DNA from: CAVPXC01 sp963709505
Lineage (GTDB): Bacteria; Chloroflexota; Anaerolineae; JAAEKA01
Direction of reading: 5' to 3'
DNA length: 64,000 nucleotides
NCBI GenBank assembly: GCA_963709505.1
Contig: CAVPXC010000018.1
Span: 1-64,000, forward strand
Below, one piece after another: positions 37,299-47,931 of the stretch. A model generated the notes under the pieces. That model ran no database searches, was not told where the DNA came from, and saw only the letters and a program-made list of their open reading frames with translations. A program made the translations under genes and the position numbers. The stretch's first letter is position 1. Every line of letters begins with the position of its first letter.

Positions 37299-37775
37299 AT
37301 GAATACCCTCGACGTGCGACTGGTTACCCTCGCCCCGATGCGAGTAGCTAGTTTCTACGGCTTCGGCCCCAGCCCGGAGTTTGTGGCTTGGGAGAAGCTG
37401 ATGGCCTGGTCGCGTTCGGAGGGCCTCCTCGACGGCCCGGCGCAGCCCCGGATTTTCGGCTTCAACAACCCCAACCCCTCGGCGGGCAGCCCGAATTACG
37501 GTTATGAGTTCTGGATCGAGGTCGATCCGCAACTTGCGGTCGAGAATGGAAATAAGGTAGAGGTAAAAGTTCTGGAGTTCGCTGGCGGCCGCTACGCCGT
37601 CACTCGCTGCCAGGGCGTGGAGGCCATCCCCGCCACCTGGCAGGCACTTGTGCACTGGCTGGCGGACAGCAGCCACCAGCCGGGCAGCCACCAGTGGCTG
37701 GAGGAACACCGGGGTCCAGTCGACGCGCCGCCCGAGGGATGGGCTTTCGACCTGTATGCGCCGATAGCGGGATAG
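37299..37775 (+). CDS. GyrI-like small-molecule-binding domain protein
   Basis: 158 residues matching the AraC effector-binding/GyrI-like fold: VRLVTLAPMRVASFYGFGPS, YGYEFWIEVDP and FAGGRYAVTRCQG. Such stand-alone domains bind drug-like or metabolite ligands. AAGGAA precedes the ATG. It is the likely target of the divergent WYL regulator. Confidence 0.82.
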   Translation: MNTLDVRLVTLAPMRVASFYGFGPSPEFVAWEKLMAWSRSEGLLDGPAQPRIFGFNNPNPSAGSPNYGYEFWIEVDPQLAVENGNKVEVKVLEFAGGRYAVTRCQGVEAIPATWQALVHWLADSSHQPGSHQWLEEHRGPVDAPPEGWAFDLYAPIAG

Positions 37776-37865
37776 ATAGTTTCGGAAAAAAGGAAGTCTG
37801 CGCGATCCCACGCAGACTTCCTGTATGTACGGATCTCCTTTCGTGACAAGTATCACAGAAGGGTG

Positions 37866-40368
37866 TCATTCGGAAGACACTGTGTTTCCAGCAGCCATTT
37901 CGTCGATGACCCGCCGCCATTCGTCTTCAAAGATGAGTTGATACTGAACCTGGTGCTGCGCCATTTCCTGGCTAATCTCGTCCCAGGGGCGGGGTTGGCA
38001 TAGCTCATTGCATAGGGCAAAGAGTTCTTCCTTGTACACCGTATCTTCGTTTCCTTTGAGATGAAGTCCTTTGGTCTCCAGCACGTAAACGTTCTTGAAC
38101 TCGGAGGCTGGACCTATGTCTTTGGAGAACAGCACAAGGTCCGGGTATACCCGCGACTTCCAGCCTTGGATACCATAGCCGATCTTCGGGAAGTTGCGTA
38201 TCCAGGCAAACACCCAGTCCTGTCGATCCAAATACAGGACAACGTCTCGTTCCACCTCATTGAATTCGTCTGCTCGGTATTCGAACAGCGAGAGCTGTGG
38301 CGCGCGGCCTCTCTCGTCGAACAAAGGACCCGTAACAGGGCTTGTGATTGTGCGTGGCACGGCGCTTTGCCGGCAACTTGAGAGCAAGATGAAGCGCAAC
38401 TCGCTATTCTGAATTAGATCGTTGAACACTCTTTTCGCAAAGAATGCTCTTTGCTGCGCAAGCTGCCCCTTCAACTCCTCGATCACGAATGCCAGATCGC
38501 GACGGATTTCGGTATCGCCGTAACGCCTACGCAGACGAATGACCGTTGCTTCAGCAAACTCGTACGCCTGCCATGGACTCGGCACCAACTCACTGATCTG
38601 TCGCGCAATGAAGACAAAATCCAGCGGCATGTCAAGCGCGACTGCTGGCCGTAACAAATCCGCCAGCCCACCAAGGCCGACCACTACTGCAAAGTCTTCA
38701 GTGCGAGTCGGATTAAGTTGAAGTGTATCGAAATGGCTCAAGTCAAGCCCGTTCCAATTGATCCGGCTCAGAATATCCATCTCGAAGCCGATCTCGCGCC
38801 ACTTGCCGCTAGCCTGGTCGCGCACGACAAAGCATGGCAGATAGACGTTGCCTGCCAGGTGGGCGAACTGGCCGCGAATTGAAAAGTCCGCGCGCTGTGC
38901 GCCGGCGCTGTCTGATACCACGCGGCCGGCCAGATCACCCAATCCCTCCTCTTCCAGACCGGCGCGAACGGCGCGGATTACATCTCCCGCTGCGTCACGG
39001 AAGCAATAGACGTAGCTCTCGTCCAACTCGATCTTGCCCGTCTTGCGGGCATACGGCTGGCGCAGCACTCGCCCGATCAACTGAGTAATGCTGGTGGACG
39101 CCTGCCGTGGATTGGTGAGGACGGTAAGAATATAGGCGAATGGACAGTCCCAACCCTCTTGCAGCGCGTGTTTGGTAACGATGTATCGAATGGAACAATC
39201 GGGGCTGAGCAAGTCGATCTTTTCGATCTCGTCTTTCTCACTGCTCTTAATTGCAATACGATTGGTCAGCACACCGTTCTTGAGTAGGAAATCACGTACG
39301 TCTTCGGCGTGTATCAAGCCAGCGCCGCGCTGCTTTTCGCCGGTCCGCTCGACCTGGATCAAGCAGATCGGACGAATATAGGAACCACCTTCATTTTGCT
39401 CGTGACCAATGGCAATCTCTTCAAGTTTGTCCCGATGTTGCATGCTGGCCAGCAGCGTGTCCTTCCAGTCGCCACTGGCCCGGTTGTAGACATTGATGTC
39501 CAGCTTGATCATTTCCTCCCGCAGGAGATCCTGGCCGGTTACTTTCACCAGTTTGTTGCTTTGGGGCGGAGGTGTTGCCGAGAGCTCCAGGATGAAGGCC
39601 GGGTTGAAACCGAGCAACGTACTCTGTGCCAGCTCACCGTAAGCTTTGTGACCCTCATCCAGGATAATTACCGGACGTAGCAAGCGCAATGTGTTGCCAA
39701 GGGAGGATTTTGCCGTGCGAGCGCCAATTCCGTCGCCGTGGTCGAAGGTGTCCAGGTTGGGAGTCTCTCTTCAGGAGTCGTGCATGGGCTTCGTAATCGT
39801 CCTCGCGCGGCAAGAAACTCTCGAAACCACCTCGGTCTTTGAAGATGCGCAGGGTCTCCTTGACCTGCCGGTTCGCCGACGGCAGCATGAGCAATAGGAT
39901 CACCAGGTTATTCTTCACATCGTCGGGTGTGAAGACGGCGTGTTTTTCCAGTATAAGGGTGCGGTCGCTGGTGGCCAAGTTGAGTTGGACGCGATACGGA
40001 TGCCCTCGATCCCGAAGCGCTGCCAGGGTTTGGTTGTAGATCTGCGTCGTCGGCACGATCCACAGCACGAGACCGGTCTGCGCCATCCGGTACTGCATGT
40101 TGATCAGGTCAATCGCCCTGACCGCCAAAAGCGTCTTGCCACCACCGGTGGGGATCTTCAGGCAGACATTCGGCACAGCTTCGCCGACGGCGGAGCGGCG
40201 CGCGTGGTATGTCTGCTTGGGGTCAATCGCCTCCCATGCCACTTGATCCCATTTGTGGGTAATGCCCAGCGCGGCCGCCTGGTGCACCTTCTCACGCTCG
40301 GTTGCGAGCGCTTTCAAGTACTCGCGCAGCCGGTTCAGGGTTGTCTGTTGATATTCTTTGAGTTGCAT
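37866..40368 (-). CDS. res: Type III restriction endonuclease Res subunit, one apparent frameshift
   Basis: About 833 residues after correcting one extra base near 39759. Walker A is in KIPTGGGKTLLA, the DExH box in VIILDEGHKAYG, and LSATPPP and QLIGRVLRQPYA are later helicase motifs. The C-terminal nuclease signature PDLVLF...VLETKG matches the PD-ExK site. Res translocates on DNA and cleaves when two unmethylated sites meet. It follows mod by 35 bp, in the usual order. Confidence 0.9.
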
Positions 40369-40403
40369 GGCTAATCTGCACCTGGTGTGCAGTCAAATGG
40401 GCG

Positions 40404-42116
40404 TTAGGCGGCCCGGTAGCGATAGATGCCCCAGGGCAACTGGCAGAACTCGATCCGGTACTCTGCCATACGGTCTTCGTCCAGATACTTGTGCGAGGCG
40501 ATCACCAACCGTTGTTTGCCGCCGGCGGGCGGCAGGTACATGGCGAAGCCGAGGTTGAGCGGCGTATTTTTGAGGTACTCGATGTCGGGCTGGTAGATCA
40601 GGTAGACCGAATAGCGCGTACTTTCCCCCAGATAACTGCGATCTTCCTCGATCTGGCTCTCGTCCAGTTTTTCGCCAGTGGCGGTGAAGAAGACGAAGCG
40701 CCCCATCTCCTCGTAAGACGGTAGACCGCCCTTCAGTAAAGTCTCCTCGTCGAAGTTTGGCCCCAGCGCACAGTAGGTGAACGAGCCGCCCAGTCCTTGC
40801 TTCAGGGTTTTGTCGCTGGCGTCAGGCACACCCTTTATCACGCGCCGCACGCGTTCCGCCGTGAGTGTGTCGGCGTAATCCTCCTGTTCGACCAGGATGA
40901 AACGGCGGTTGCCGCCATCTTCGGTGTTCAGCGCCAACACGGCATGGCCGGTCGTGCCGCTGCCCGCAAAGGAGTCGAGGATGATATCCCCAGTATCGGC
41001 ATTTGCTGAAATCTGAAGAATTCGTCTTATCAGACGATGTGGTTTCGGGGTTTCAAAGTCGAAGTTTTCCTCTTTGCGATCGGCAAAAAGTGATCTGATT
41101 TCGCGCTTCGCTTCTTGGTTATCACCTGCGTCTTTGCGCTCCCACCACGTTGAAGGTACTATGCCTTCCGTCACCTCAGTGCGGAACTTTTTTAGACGCG
41201 GAAAGCCTTTGCCATCACTCGCCCACCAGATTCGATTTTCCTTGAGGTGTCTGGCATGGGTCGTCCGTTCGAACTGCCAAACTCGATTTTTGGACGGCCA
41301 TATCTCCTCTTGCGTATTTGGGTTTACGACAGGATAGAACAGGTTGGGTCTCTGATCCGACGTCTTGTTGGATGTGTAGTCTACGGAAATCCAATCGCCC
41401 CGGGGATCATTATCCGGGTTTGAGAATCTGGCTTCTTGTTCAGCGGTTCGCACTAGGAGCTGGCGTTGCCATCCACCGATATCTTCCTTGCTTTCCTTTG
41501 CTCGTTTGGCATAGACCAGTATGTGGTCGTGCATTGCCGATAGATATGTCGCATCACTTTGCGGTGATTGCTTCTTCTGCCAGACAATGTTGGCCACGAA
41601 GTTCTCTTCTCCGAAGATCTCGTCCATCAACATGCGCAGCCGATGTGCCTCGTTGTCGTCGATCGACACAAAAATAACGCCGTCCTCGCGCAGCAACTCC
41701 CACAGTAGTTTCAACCGCGGGGTCATCATGCACAGCCATTTGTCGTGGCGGGTCAAATCCTCTTTGTCGACGACCTTCTTCAGCCATTCTTGCAACATGG
41801 GGTGGCCGACGTTGTCGTTGTAAACCCACTGCTCGTTGCCGGTGTTGTAGGGCGGGTCGATGTAGATGACCTTGACCTTGCCCCCAAACGATGGAATCAA
41901 CGCCTTGAGCGCGTGCAGGTTGTCGCCATGGATGATGAGATTCCCCTTGAGCGAAGCTGGCTGCTCCGGCGCCAAAATCGACCGAGACTCGTCGGGGACC
42001 AACTGGCGGTAGGGAACCGTCAGATGGTAGGAACTGATGATAGATTTGCCTTTGAACTGGATTGACGGCACGGCAATCTCCCTCGCCACACGTTCGGACT
42101 GAAACCGAAGGTCCAC
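40404..42116 (-). CDS. mod: Type III DNA adenine methyltransferase Mod subunit
   Basis: 570 residues of the beta-class N6-adenine methyltransferases: catalytic DPPY in VKVIYIDPPYNTGNEQWVYN comes before the SAM-binding motif SFAGSGTTGHAVLAL. The region between them is the target-recognition domain. Mod sets the sequence specificity for the Res partner immediately downstream. A TATAAT at 42182-42177 may be its promoter. No frameshift or phase-variable repeat is visible. Confidence 0.92.
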   Translation of the reverse strand: MDLRFQSERVAREIAVPSIQFKGKSIISSYHLTVPYRQLVPDESRSILAPEQPASLKGNLIIHGDNLHALKALIPSFGGKVKVIYIDPPYNTGNEQWVYNDNVGHPMLQEWLKKVVDKEDLTRHDKWLCMMTPRLKLLWELLREDGVIFVSIDDNEAHRLRMLMDEIFGEENFVANIVWQKKQSPQSDATYLSAMHDHILVYAKRAKESKEDIGGWQRQLLVRTAEQEARFSNPDNDPRGDWISVDYTSNKTSDQRPNLFYPVVNPNTQEEIWPSKNRVWQFERTTHARHLKENRIWWASDGKGFPRLKKFRTEVTEGIVPSTWWERKDAGDNQEAKREIRSLFADRKEENFDFETPKPHRLIRRILQISANADTGDIILDSFAGSGTTGHAVLALNTEDGGNRRFILVEQEDYADTLTAERVRRVIKGVPDASDKTLKQGLGGSFTYCALGPNFDEETLLKGGLPSYEEMGRFVFFTATGEKLDESQIEEDRSYLGESTRYSVYLIYQPDIEYLKNTPLNLGFAMYLPPAGGKQRLVIASHKYLDEDRMAEYRIEFCQLPWGIYRYRAA

Positions 42117-42553
42117 ATGATGACGTAGATCTGTTCAGCAACGGTAGATGAAGTCGAACGCAGACTGGCAGCCCGGATTATACTTCGTGAGGACGGAAAA
42201 CCCTAATGATGGGAATTGGTCTAGTATAGGTACGTGTGGTCATCTCCAAACCTCTCGCATGTTCCATGCCCATGAAGCAGCAAGTTATGTGATGGGGCGC
42301 CGGCCGGTTGCTTGCGCCGTGCTTGTCAAACGGCCTCATAACAAAGCGCAGGTAGATCGGTCGCCAAATCGTCGTCAGATCAAGCTGATTATACCCTTCT
42401 TCTGCCTCACCCGCCAAGCGTCCGAAACAGAGCGGCAGGAAAGCCGACCGCCTCGGTCGCGCTCCCTGCCGCCCACACACATTATCTCTCCCTACCAATC
42501 ACCAATCTACCAATCCACCAATTTACCTTCCCTTCATCCCCGCCCAAATCTTC
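42117..42553. other. Gap between mod and the molybdenum hydroxylase genes
   Basis: About 437 bp with no gene I can support. It holds a minus-strand TATAAT at 42182-42177 before mod and, at about 42488-42525, a short array of the word ACCAATCTACCAATC, which also appears in the fdhA insert near 7757. Confidence 0.6.
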
Positions 42554-44848
42554 TCACTCGTAATCGGCATCGAGTTCGATCTCGACTCCGATCGCGTTGC
42601 GCACGGCGTTGGCAATCGCCGGCGCCGTCGGCACCATAGCGTGCTCGCCGATGCCGCGCGCGCCGTAGGGACCGTCGTCTTGCGGCACCTCGACGATGAT
42701 GTTCTCCATCTCGGCCGGCGTGTCGATCGTCGTGGCGATGCGGTAGTCGGTGAAGCTCGGGTTCATGGGTTTGCCGTTCTTGAGGATGATGCTCTCCAGC
42801 AGCGCCGTGCTTAGGCCCTGCACCGCGCCGCCCTCCATCTGCGTCCGCACCATGTCCGGGTTGATGGCTTTGCCCACGTCATAGGCCGATACGAGCTTGA
42901 TCACCTGGATCTCGCCCGTCTCCTCGTCGATCTCGACCTCGCAGGCCTGCGCGCCGGTGGTAAAATGCACGACGGCCCGCGGCCCCTGGCCGGTTTCGGC
43001 GTTCAGCGGGGTCACGTAGGTCGGCATAAAGCGGCCTTTGCCAACCACGGGACCTCCCACCCAGGTGCCGTCCGGCTTTTGCATGCCGTAGACGACGATG
43101 TTTTTGAGCGGAATCAACTCCTCGGTGGCGTAGCTAACCACATTGCCGTCGATGATGTCCAGATCCTGCGGGTTTTCCTTCCACACCTCGGCCACCATTT
43201 GAATAATCTGCGTTTTAGCTTCATCGGCCACGCGTAGAATCGCATTGCCCATGCTCCAGGTCAGGCGGCTGGCGACGGTCTGCCACTCGTAGGGCGAGTA
43301 GTCGGTGTCCACGGTGTTGACGCGGACGTCCTCGATCGGGATGCCCAATCCCTCAGCCGCCAGCTGCGCAGCGATCGTCAAGGTGCCCTGGCCCATGTCG
43401 ACGCCGCCGATGTTGACGAGACAGGTGCCGTCTTCGTTGAAGCGGATCGTCGACGCCGAGCCGGGATTGGGCGGCATAGCCGGCGCCTTCCACATTGCGG
43501 CAATGCCTTTGCCGCGGCGCTTGCCTGGGCCGCTGGGCTTGCCCGGCTTGTCCCAGTCGATCGCCTCGGCGGCCTTGGCGATGCACTCGCTCAAGCCCGT
43601 GGGATGCATGATCATGCCGGTGACGGTCTCCTGGCCCTCTTTGAGACAGTTGAGCAGCCGCACCTGAACCGGGTCCATGCCCACCTGCTCGGCCAGCCGA
43701 TCGATGTGCTGCTCGATGGCCCAGTGGATCTCGGGCATGCCAAAGCCGCGCATCGCGCCGCCGATCGGGTGGTTGGTGTAGACACACAACAAGTCGGCGT
43801 GGACGTTGGGCACGAAGTAAGGCCCGGTGGAGCTGTAGCCGGCGGCCCGGGTGATGTTCACGCCATACTCGGTGTAGGCGCCGCCGTCCCAGTAGTAGGT
43901 GTTCTGCATCGCCGTGATGCGGCCGTCCTTGGTCATGCCCATCTTGATCTTAGCCACCAGGCCTTGGCGCACGAAGGTCGTGTAGAACTCCTCGGCCCGG
44001 CTCATGACCAGCTTGACCGGCCGGCCTTTGGCCTTCAGGGCCATGATGACGCACGCACCTTCCATGCTGACGCCAGCCTTGGCGCCAAAGCCTCCGCCGA
44101 CGTAGGGCGTGATGACGCGCAACTTTGAATGGCTGATGCCCAGGCTCTTGGCGATCAGGTTGCGCTGGGCGAACGGCGACTGGCTGGCGCTCCAGAGGGT
44201 GATCTTCCCATTGCCGTCGACCTGCGCCACCGCAGCGTGGGTCTCCATGGGGACGTGCTGCACGTGCGGCACGCGGTAGGTGTGTTCGTAGATCGTGTCG
44301 GCCTCGGCCCAGCCTTTGTCCATGTCGCCTTTGCGCACCTTGAACCAGTTGCTGATGTTGGTGCCGGGCTGCCGGAAGATAAACGGCGCCCCAGCGTAGT
44401 CCATCAAATCCGGGTGCAGCAGGGGCGCCTCAGGGCTCGCGCCGAACTCCGGGTCGAACACGCCCGGCAGTTCTTCATACTCGATCTCGATCAGCTCGCA
44501 GGCCTGTTCGGCCAGCTCCGGCGTGTCAGCCGCAACCCCGGCCACCGGCTCGCCCACAAAGCGCACCCGGTCCACCGCAAAGGTCGGCCGGTCCGAGAGA
44601 TACAACCCGGTCAGGCCGGGGTAGTCTTTACCGGTGACCACGACCCGCACGCCAGGCAAAGCCTTGGCTTTGCTGACGTCGATGCGCTTGATCCACGCAT
44701 GCGGCATCGTGCTCCGCTTGAGCCGGCCATACAGCAGGTTTGCGCCGAACTGCATGTCGTCCACATACTGCGCGGCGCCCGTCACCTTGGCATTGCTCTC
44801 CACACGGGGGAAGGATTGGCCGACGATGGTTGTTTTTTTGATTGCCAT
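42554..44848 (-). CDS. Molybdenum hydroxylase large subunit (xanthine dehydrogenase family)
   Basis: 764 residues with the molybdopterin-binding motifs of the family: YVGGGFGAKAG, GGAMRGFGMPE (moco contact) and GIGEHAMVPTAPAIANAV containing the catalytic glutamate. These enzymes hydroxylate purines or related heterocycles. ATG at 44848 follows GAGGAGAACGAA. Order in the operon is FAD subunit, [2Fe-2S] subunit, then this gene. A BMP-type nucleoside-binding lipoprotein lies just upstream, favouring a purine substrate. Confidence 0.92.
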   Translation of the reverse strand: MAIKKTTIVGQSFPRVESNAKVTGAAQYVDDMQFGANLLYGRLKRSTMPHAWIKRIDVSKAKALPGVRVVVTGKDYPGLTGLYLSDRPTFAVDRVRFVGEPVAGVAADTPELAEQACELIEIEYEELPGVFDPEFGASPEAPLLHPDLMDYAGAPFIFRQPGTNISNWFKVRKGDMDKGWAEADTIYEHTYRVPHVQHVPMETHAAVAQVDGNGKITLWSASQSPFAQRNLIAKSLGISHSKLRVITPYVGGGFGAKAGVSMEGACVIMALKAKGRPVKLVMSRAEEFYTTFVRQGLVAKIKMGMTKDGRITAMQNTYYWDGGAYTEYGVNITRAAGYSSTGPYFVPNVHADLLCVYTNHPIGGAMRGFGMPEIHWAIEQHIDRLAEQVGMDPVQVRLLNCLKEGQETVTGMIMHPTGLSECIAKAAEAIDWDKPGKPSGPGKRRGKGIAAMWKAPAMPPNPGSASTIRFNEDGTCLVNIGGVDMGQGTLTIAAQLAAEGLGIPIEDVRVNTVDTDYSPYEWQTVASRLTWSMGNAILRVADEAKTQIIQMVAEVWKENPQDLDIIDGNVVSYATEELIPLKNIVVYGMQKPDGTWVGGPVVGKGRFMPTYVTPLNAETGQGPRAVVHFTTGAQACEVEIDEETGEIQVIKLVSAYDVGKAINPDMVRTQMEGGAVQGLSTALLESIILKNGKPMNPSFTDYRIATTIDTPAEMENIIVEVPQDDGPYGARGIGEHAMVPTAPAIANAVRNAIGVEIELDADYE

Positions 44849-44872
44849 TTCGTTCTCCTCGCACATCAACGA

Positions 44873-45022
44873 TGAGTGAACGATGAGTGAACGATGAGTG
44901 ATGAGTGATGAGTGATGAATGATCGAATTCGAACTCCGAACTCGATTCCGAACTCATCACTCATCACTCATCACTCATCACTCATCACTCATCACTCATC
45001 GTTCACTCATCACTCATCACTC
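44873..45022. repeat. Inverted array of the word GATGAGTGATGAGTGA
   Basis: Copies of GATGAGTGAACGATGAGTGA (44870-44920) face ACTCATCACTCATCACTCATC copies in shortened form (44955-45025) across a GAATTCGAACTCCGAACTC centre. It lies between the [2Fe-2S] and large-subunit genes. Confidence 0.85.
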
Positions 45023-45023
45023 A

Positions 45024-45500
45024 TCATTCAGCGCTTCTTTGCAGCCGCCCCGCCTCGCGCACCGCGTCGATGATGCGCACATAGCCCGTGCAGCGGCAGA
45101 GGTTGCCGACCAGGCCCTCGCGAATCTCACGCTCGGAGGGGTCGGGGTTGCGCTGCAAGAGCGCTTGGGCCGCGATCAGGATGCCGGGCGTGCAGAAACC
45201 GCACTGGGTGCCGCCCAGGTCCACAATGGTCTGTTGGATCGGCGCCAGGTGGCCATCTATCGCCAGGCCTTCGACGGTTGTGATTACGTGTCCGTCTATT
45301 TCGACGCCCAGTACGAGGCAGGAGTTCACCGGCTCGCCGTCGAGCAGCACCGTGCAGGCGCCGCATTCGCCTTCCGAGCAGCCGTTCTTGGTGCCGGTCA
45401 GCACCAGCTGATCGCGCAGCACCTGCAGAAGCGTGTGATGGGATTGGACGGAAATGTTGTAAAGCTCGCCGTTGACGGTAAGATTGATGTCGTGTTTCAT
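45024..45500 (-). CDS. Molybdenum hydroxylase [2Fe-2S] subunit
   Basis: 158 residues. The N-terminal plant-type cluster motif is CSEGECGACTVLLDGEPVNSC and the C-terminal second-cluster motif is CGFCTPG plus LVGNLCRCTGY. It carries electrons from the molybdenum site to the FAD subunit. ATG at 45500 with AGAGGG upstream is chosen; the longer open frame to 45545 is repeat-derived. Confidence 0.95.
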   Translation of the reverse strand: MKHDINLTVNGELYNISVQSHHTLLQVLRDQLVLTGTKNGCSEGECGACTVLLDGEPVNSCLVLGVEIDGHVITTVEGLAIDGHLAPIQQTIVDLGGTQCGFCTPGILIAAQALLQRNPDPSEREIREGLVGNLCRCTGYVRIIDAVREAGRLQRSAE

Positions 45501-45516
45501 GAGAACCCTCTCTGGA

Positions 45517-45648
45517 ATTGTCAATTGTGAATTGTGAATTGTCAATTGTCAATGGCCGGACTCGGAGGCGCTACTGACATCGAGCAGTGCGCCGGACCTC
45601 CGAATTAGCAATTGACAATTGACAATTCACAATTGACAATTGTCGTCT
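45517..45648. repeat. Inverted array of the word CAATTGTGAATTGTCAATTG
   Basis: GAATTGTCAATTGTGAATTG words (45520-45553) and their complements (45605-45645) flank a short spacer. Many copies are themselves near-palindromic. It lies between the FAD and [2Fe-2S] subunit genes. Confidence 0.85.
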
Positions 45649-45649
45649 G

Positions 45650-46519
45650 CTATCCTCTGATTTCCGCCATCACGCGCTCGACGCCTCTGCGTGTCAACAC
45701 GCGCACCATGTCGGTGCGGTATGCGGCAGTGGCGCGGATGTCGTCGATGGGGCGGGCGGTGGCGGCTGCGGCGCGAGCAGCGGCTTCGATGCCGTCAGAT
45801 GAGGTGTCTTCGGTCAACAGGCGTTCGGCCTCGGGTGAACGGATCACTGTCGGCGCCACCGATCCCAGCGCGATGCGCCAGCTCGTGCCTGAACGGGTAG
45901 CCTTGTCCGGCCAGCCGAGCACGGCCACGTTCATCACCGAGATGTCACCCATGGGCGTGCGGCCCAACTTGAGAAAGTGGCCGGCCGAGCCCCGTTTGGG
46001 GAAGGGCACGGTGACGGATTCCAGAAGTTCGCCGGGCTGGAGCGCGGTTTTGCCCGGCCCAACAAGAAACTCGCCTAGCGGAACTTTTCGCGGGCCCTCA
46101 GGGCCGAAAATGTGCGCGACGGCCTCGTAACACAGCAGTGCAGGCGCGCTGTCGGCTGCCGGGGAGGCGTTGCAGAGGTTACCGCCGACCGTGGCCCGGT
46201 TGCGCAGCTGATAGGAGGCCACCGATGCGCAGCCCTCGGCCAACAGCGGCCAGCCGGTCTGCACGCCGGAGTGTGCCGCAACCTCGTTCATGGTCACCGC
46301 TGCGCCGATGCGCAGGTCGCCGTTGCGCACCACCAGCAGGTCGCGCATGCCAGGAATATCCTTGATATCCACAACCATCTCGGGGTGCACGAAGCCCCGC
46401 TCGATGCGGATCAGCAGATCGGTCATGCCTGCGAAGGGTCGGGCGCTGCCCTTGTGTTTCAGAAGGAGCTCGCCGGCCTCTTCCAGGCTGGTTGGCTTGA
46501 CATAGTCAAACGGTTGCAA
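45650..46519 (-). CDS. Molybdenum hydroxylase FAD-binding subunit
   Basis: 289 residues of the CoxM/XdhB type: FAD motifs ARPFAGMTDLL and TVGGNLCNASPAADSAPALL, and a C-terminal CO-dehydrogenase flavoprotein-like domain. It passes electrons from the [2Fe-2S] subunit to an acceptor. The start is a TTG at 46519, seven bases after GGAGGTG; no ATG fits better. Confidence 0.93.
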   Translation of the reverse strand: MQPFDYVKPTSLEEAGELLLKHKGSARPFAGMTDLLIRIERGFVHPEMVVDIKDIPGMRDLLVVRNGDLRIGAAVTMNEVAAHSGVQTGWPLLAEGCASVASYQLRNRATVGGNLCNASPAADSAPALLCYEAVAHIFGPEGPRKVPLGEFLVGPGKTALQPGELLESVTVPFPKRGSAGHFLKLGRTPMGDISVMNVAVLGWPDKATRSGTSWRIALGSVAPTVIRSPEAERLLTEDTSSDGIEAAARAAAATARPIDDIRATAAYRTDMVRVLTRRGVERVMAEIRG

Positions 46520-46675
46520 GGTGGTTCACCTCCGTTAGCGAGAATCAAACCGTGAAACGCGGCGCATCGCCGTTGACACGCCGCATTTCACGGTCCGCAA
46601 ACACGCCGGCCAAACGCCGGGGTTAGAGACGAGACGTCATGTCAGGACCCACTCGCTATCGGCAGCCGGCGGGGG

Positions 46676-47740
46676 TCATTGCGTGGCGCCGTAAGTCCAC
46701 AACTGCTCGTCCGGCAGGTCAAAGATCTTGACCTCGCCGCTGGCGACTTTAGCCTGGTACTCCGCGACGAGTTTCTTGACGTCATCGGGAACCTTGGGTG
46801 AGTAATCTGCCAAGCCGACGACGTCCGACTTCCAATACCACTCCGGCTTCCAGGTTCCGTTCTTAATGGCCTCGAACTGGGGTCCGTAGTATTTGGACCA
46901 ATCCCAGATGGGGCTGGTCAGCACGCTTTCGCCGGCCGTCTTCTGCATGTCGAAGTAGTAGCCGATGCCCATGATACCGGCCTGTGCCGCCCGCTGCTGC
47001 ACGGCGTCGAAGTCCTGGTGCTGCGCCAGGATGTCCGCCCCAGCGCTGATGAGAGCCTGGGCGGCCTCCGTTTCGGCCGGCGGGTCAACCCAGTTGTTGG
47101 TGTAAACGACCTTGACCTCGCAGTCCGCACACACCTCCTCAACGCCCTTGATAAAGGCATCGCGGCCGCGCGCGACCTGCGGATTGTTCTCGTAGGCGCC
47201 GACAAAGCCAATGATCTTGCTCTTGGTCATCTTGCCGGCCAGGATTCCGCTCAGGTAGCGCGGCTCGTACATGCGGCCGAAATAGATGCTGATGTTCGTG
47301 TCGGGCTTTTCGCCATGTAGGATTAAGAAGGGGATGTCCGGAAAGTCCTTGGCGACCCTGCGCATGTCCGGGTCGAAGTTCTGGGCTGTGCCGACGATGA
47401 CGGCACATTCGCCCGATTGAGCATATTCGCGCGTGATGCGCTCGACGTCGGTTGGCGCGAAGATGCTTTCGATCTCCTTGAGCTTCCAGCCGGCGGCCTC
47501 GGTTGCCGCGACCAGGCCGGCGTGGTGGGCAGCGGTCCAGCCATTGTCGTTGATCGGGCCGACGTGGATGACACAGGCGGCCATCTCGGCCGCAGCCGTG
47601 CTGGCGGTCGGCTCAACAGCGGCTGGTGCTTCTGTAGGCGCCGGTGCCGCAGTGGGAGCCGGCGCGGGGGCAGCGGCCGGCGCGGCGCAGGCGGCGACAA
47701 GGGTGGCCAGAACGGCCAGAGCGATCAAAGCCTTCTTCAT
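46676..47740 (-). CDS. BMP-family substrate-binding lipoprotein (PnrA/Med-like)
   Basis: 354 residues. The signal peptide ends in VAACAAPAA (lipobox), followed by a Pro/Ala-rich linker. The binding domain has CVIHVGPINDNGWTAAHHAG, typical of BMP proteins that feed nucleoside or purine ABC transporters. AAGGAGG precedes the ATG. Transporter ATPase and permease genes are not in the window. The adjacent molybdenum hydroxylase suggests purine uptake and oxidation. Confidence 0.9.
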   Translation of the reverse strand: MKKALIALAVLATLVAACAAPAAAPAPAPTAAPAPTEAPAAVEPTASTAAAEMAACVIHVGPINDNGWTAAHHAGLVAATEAAGWKLKEIESIFAPTDVERITREYAQSGECAVIVGTAQNFDPDMRRVAKDFPDIPFLILHGEKPDTNISIYFGRMYEPRYLSGILAGKMTKSKIIGFVGAYENNPQVARGRDAFIKGVEEVCADCEVKVVYTNNWVDPPAETEAAQALISAGADILAQHQDFDAVQQRAAQAGIMGIGYYFDMQKTAGESVLTSPIWDWSKYYGPQFEAIKNGTWKPEWYWKSDVVGLADYSPKVPDDVKKLVAEYQAKVASGEVKIFDLPDEQLWTYGATQ

Positions 47741-47931
47741 ACGGATGCCTCCTTCTAGCAGATACGGGACACCTGAGGTGCCAAGGTGCGGCGGAGATCA
47801 TCGGATCGAGCCGCAAGAGGTGGAAAACGACCAAAGCAGCGCAGCCATCCCTGGTGCAGCCGAACGGTTTTGTCAAAGGAAGAACAGAGGAACAGCAACC
47901 CGGGCTGGATGGCGAAGCTTGGGCGAACTGG

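Noticed and set aside
42148..42639. A 163-codon plus-strand frame between mod and the hydroxylase
   Set aside because: It has no family motif or ribosome-binding site, overlaps the hydroxylase 3' end, and is partly built from the ACCAATC word.
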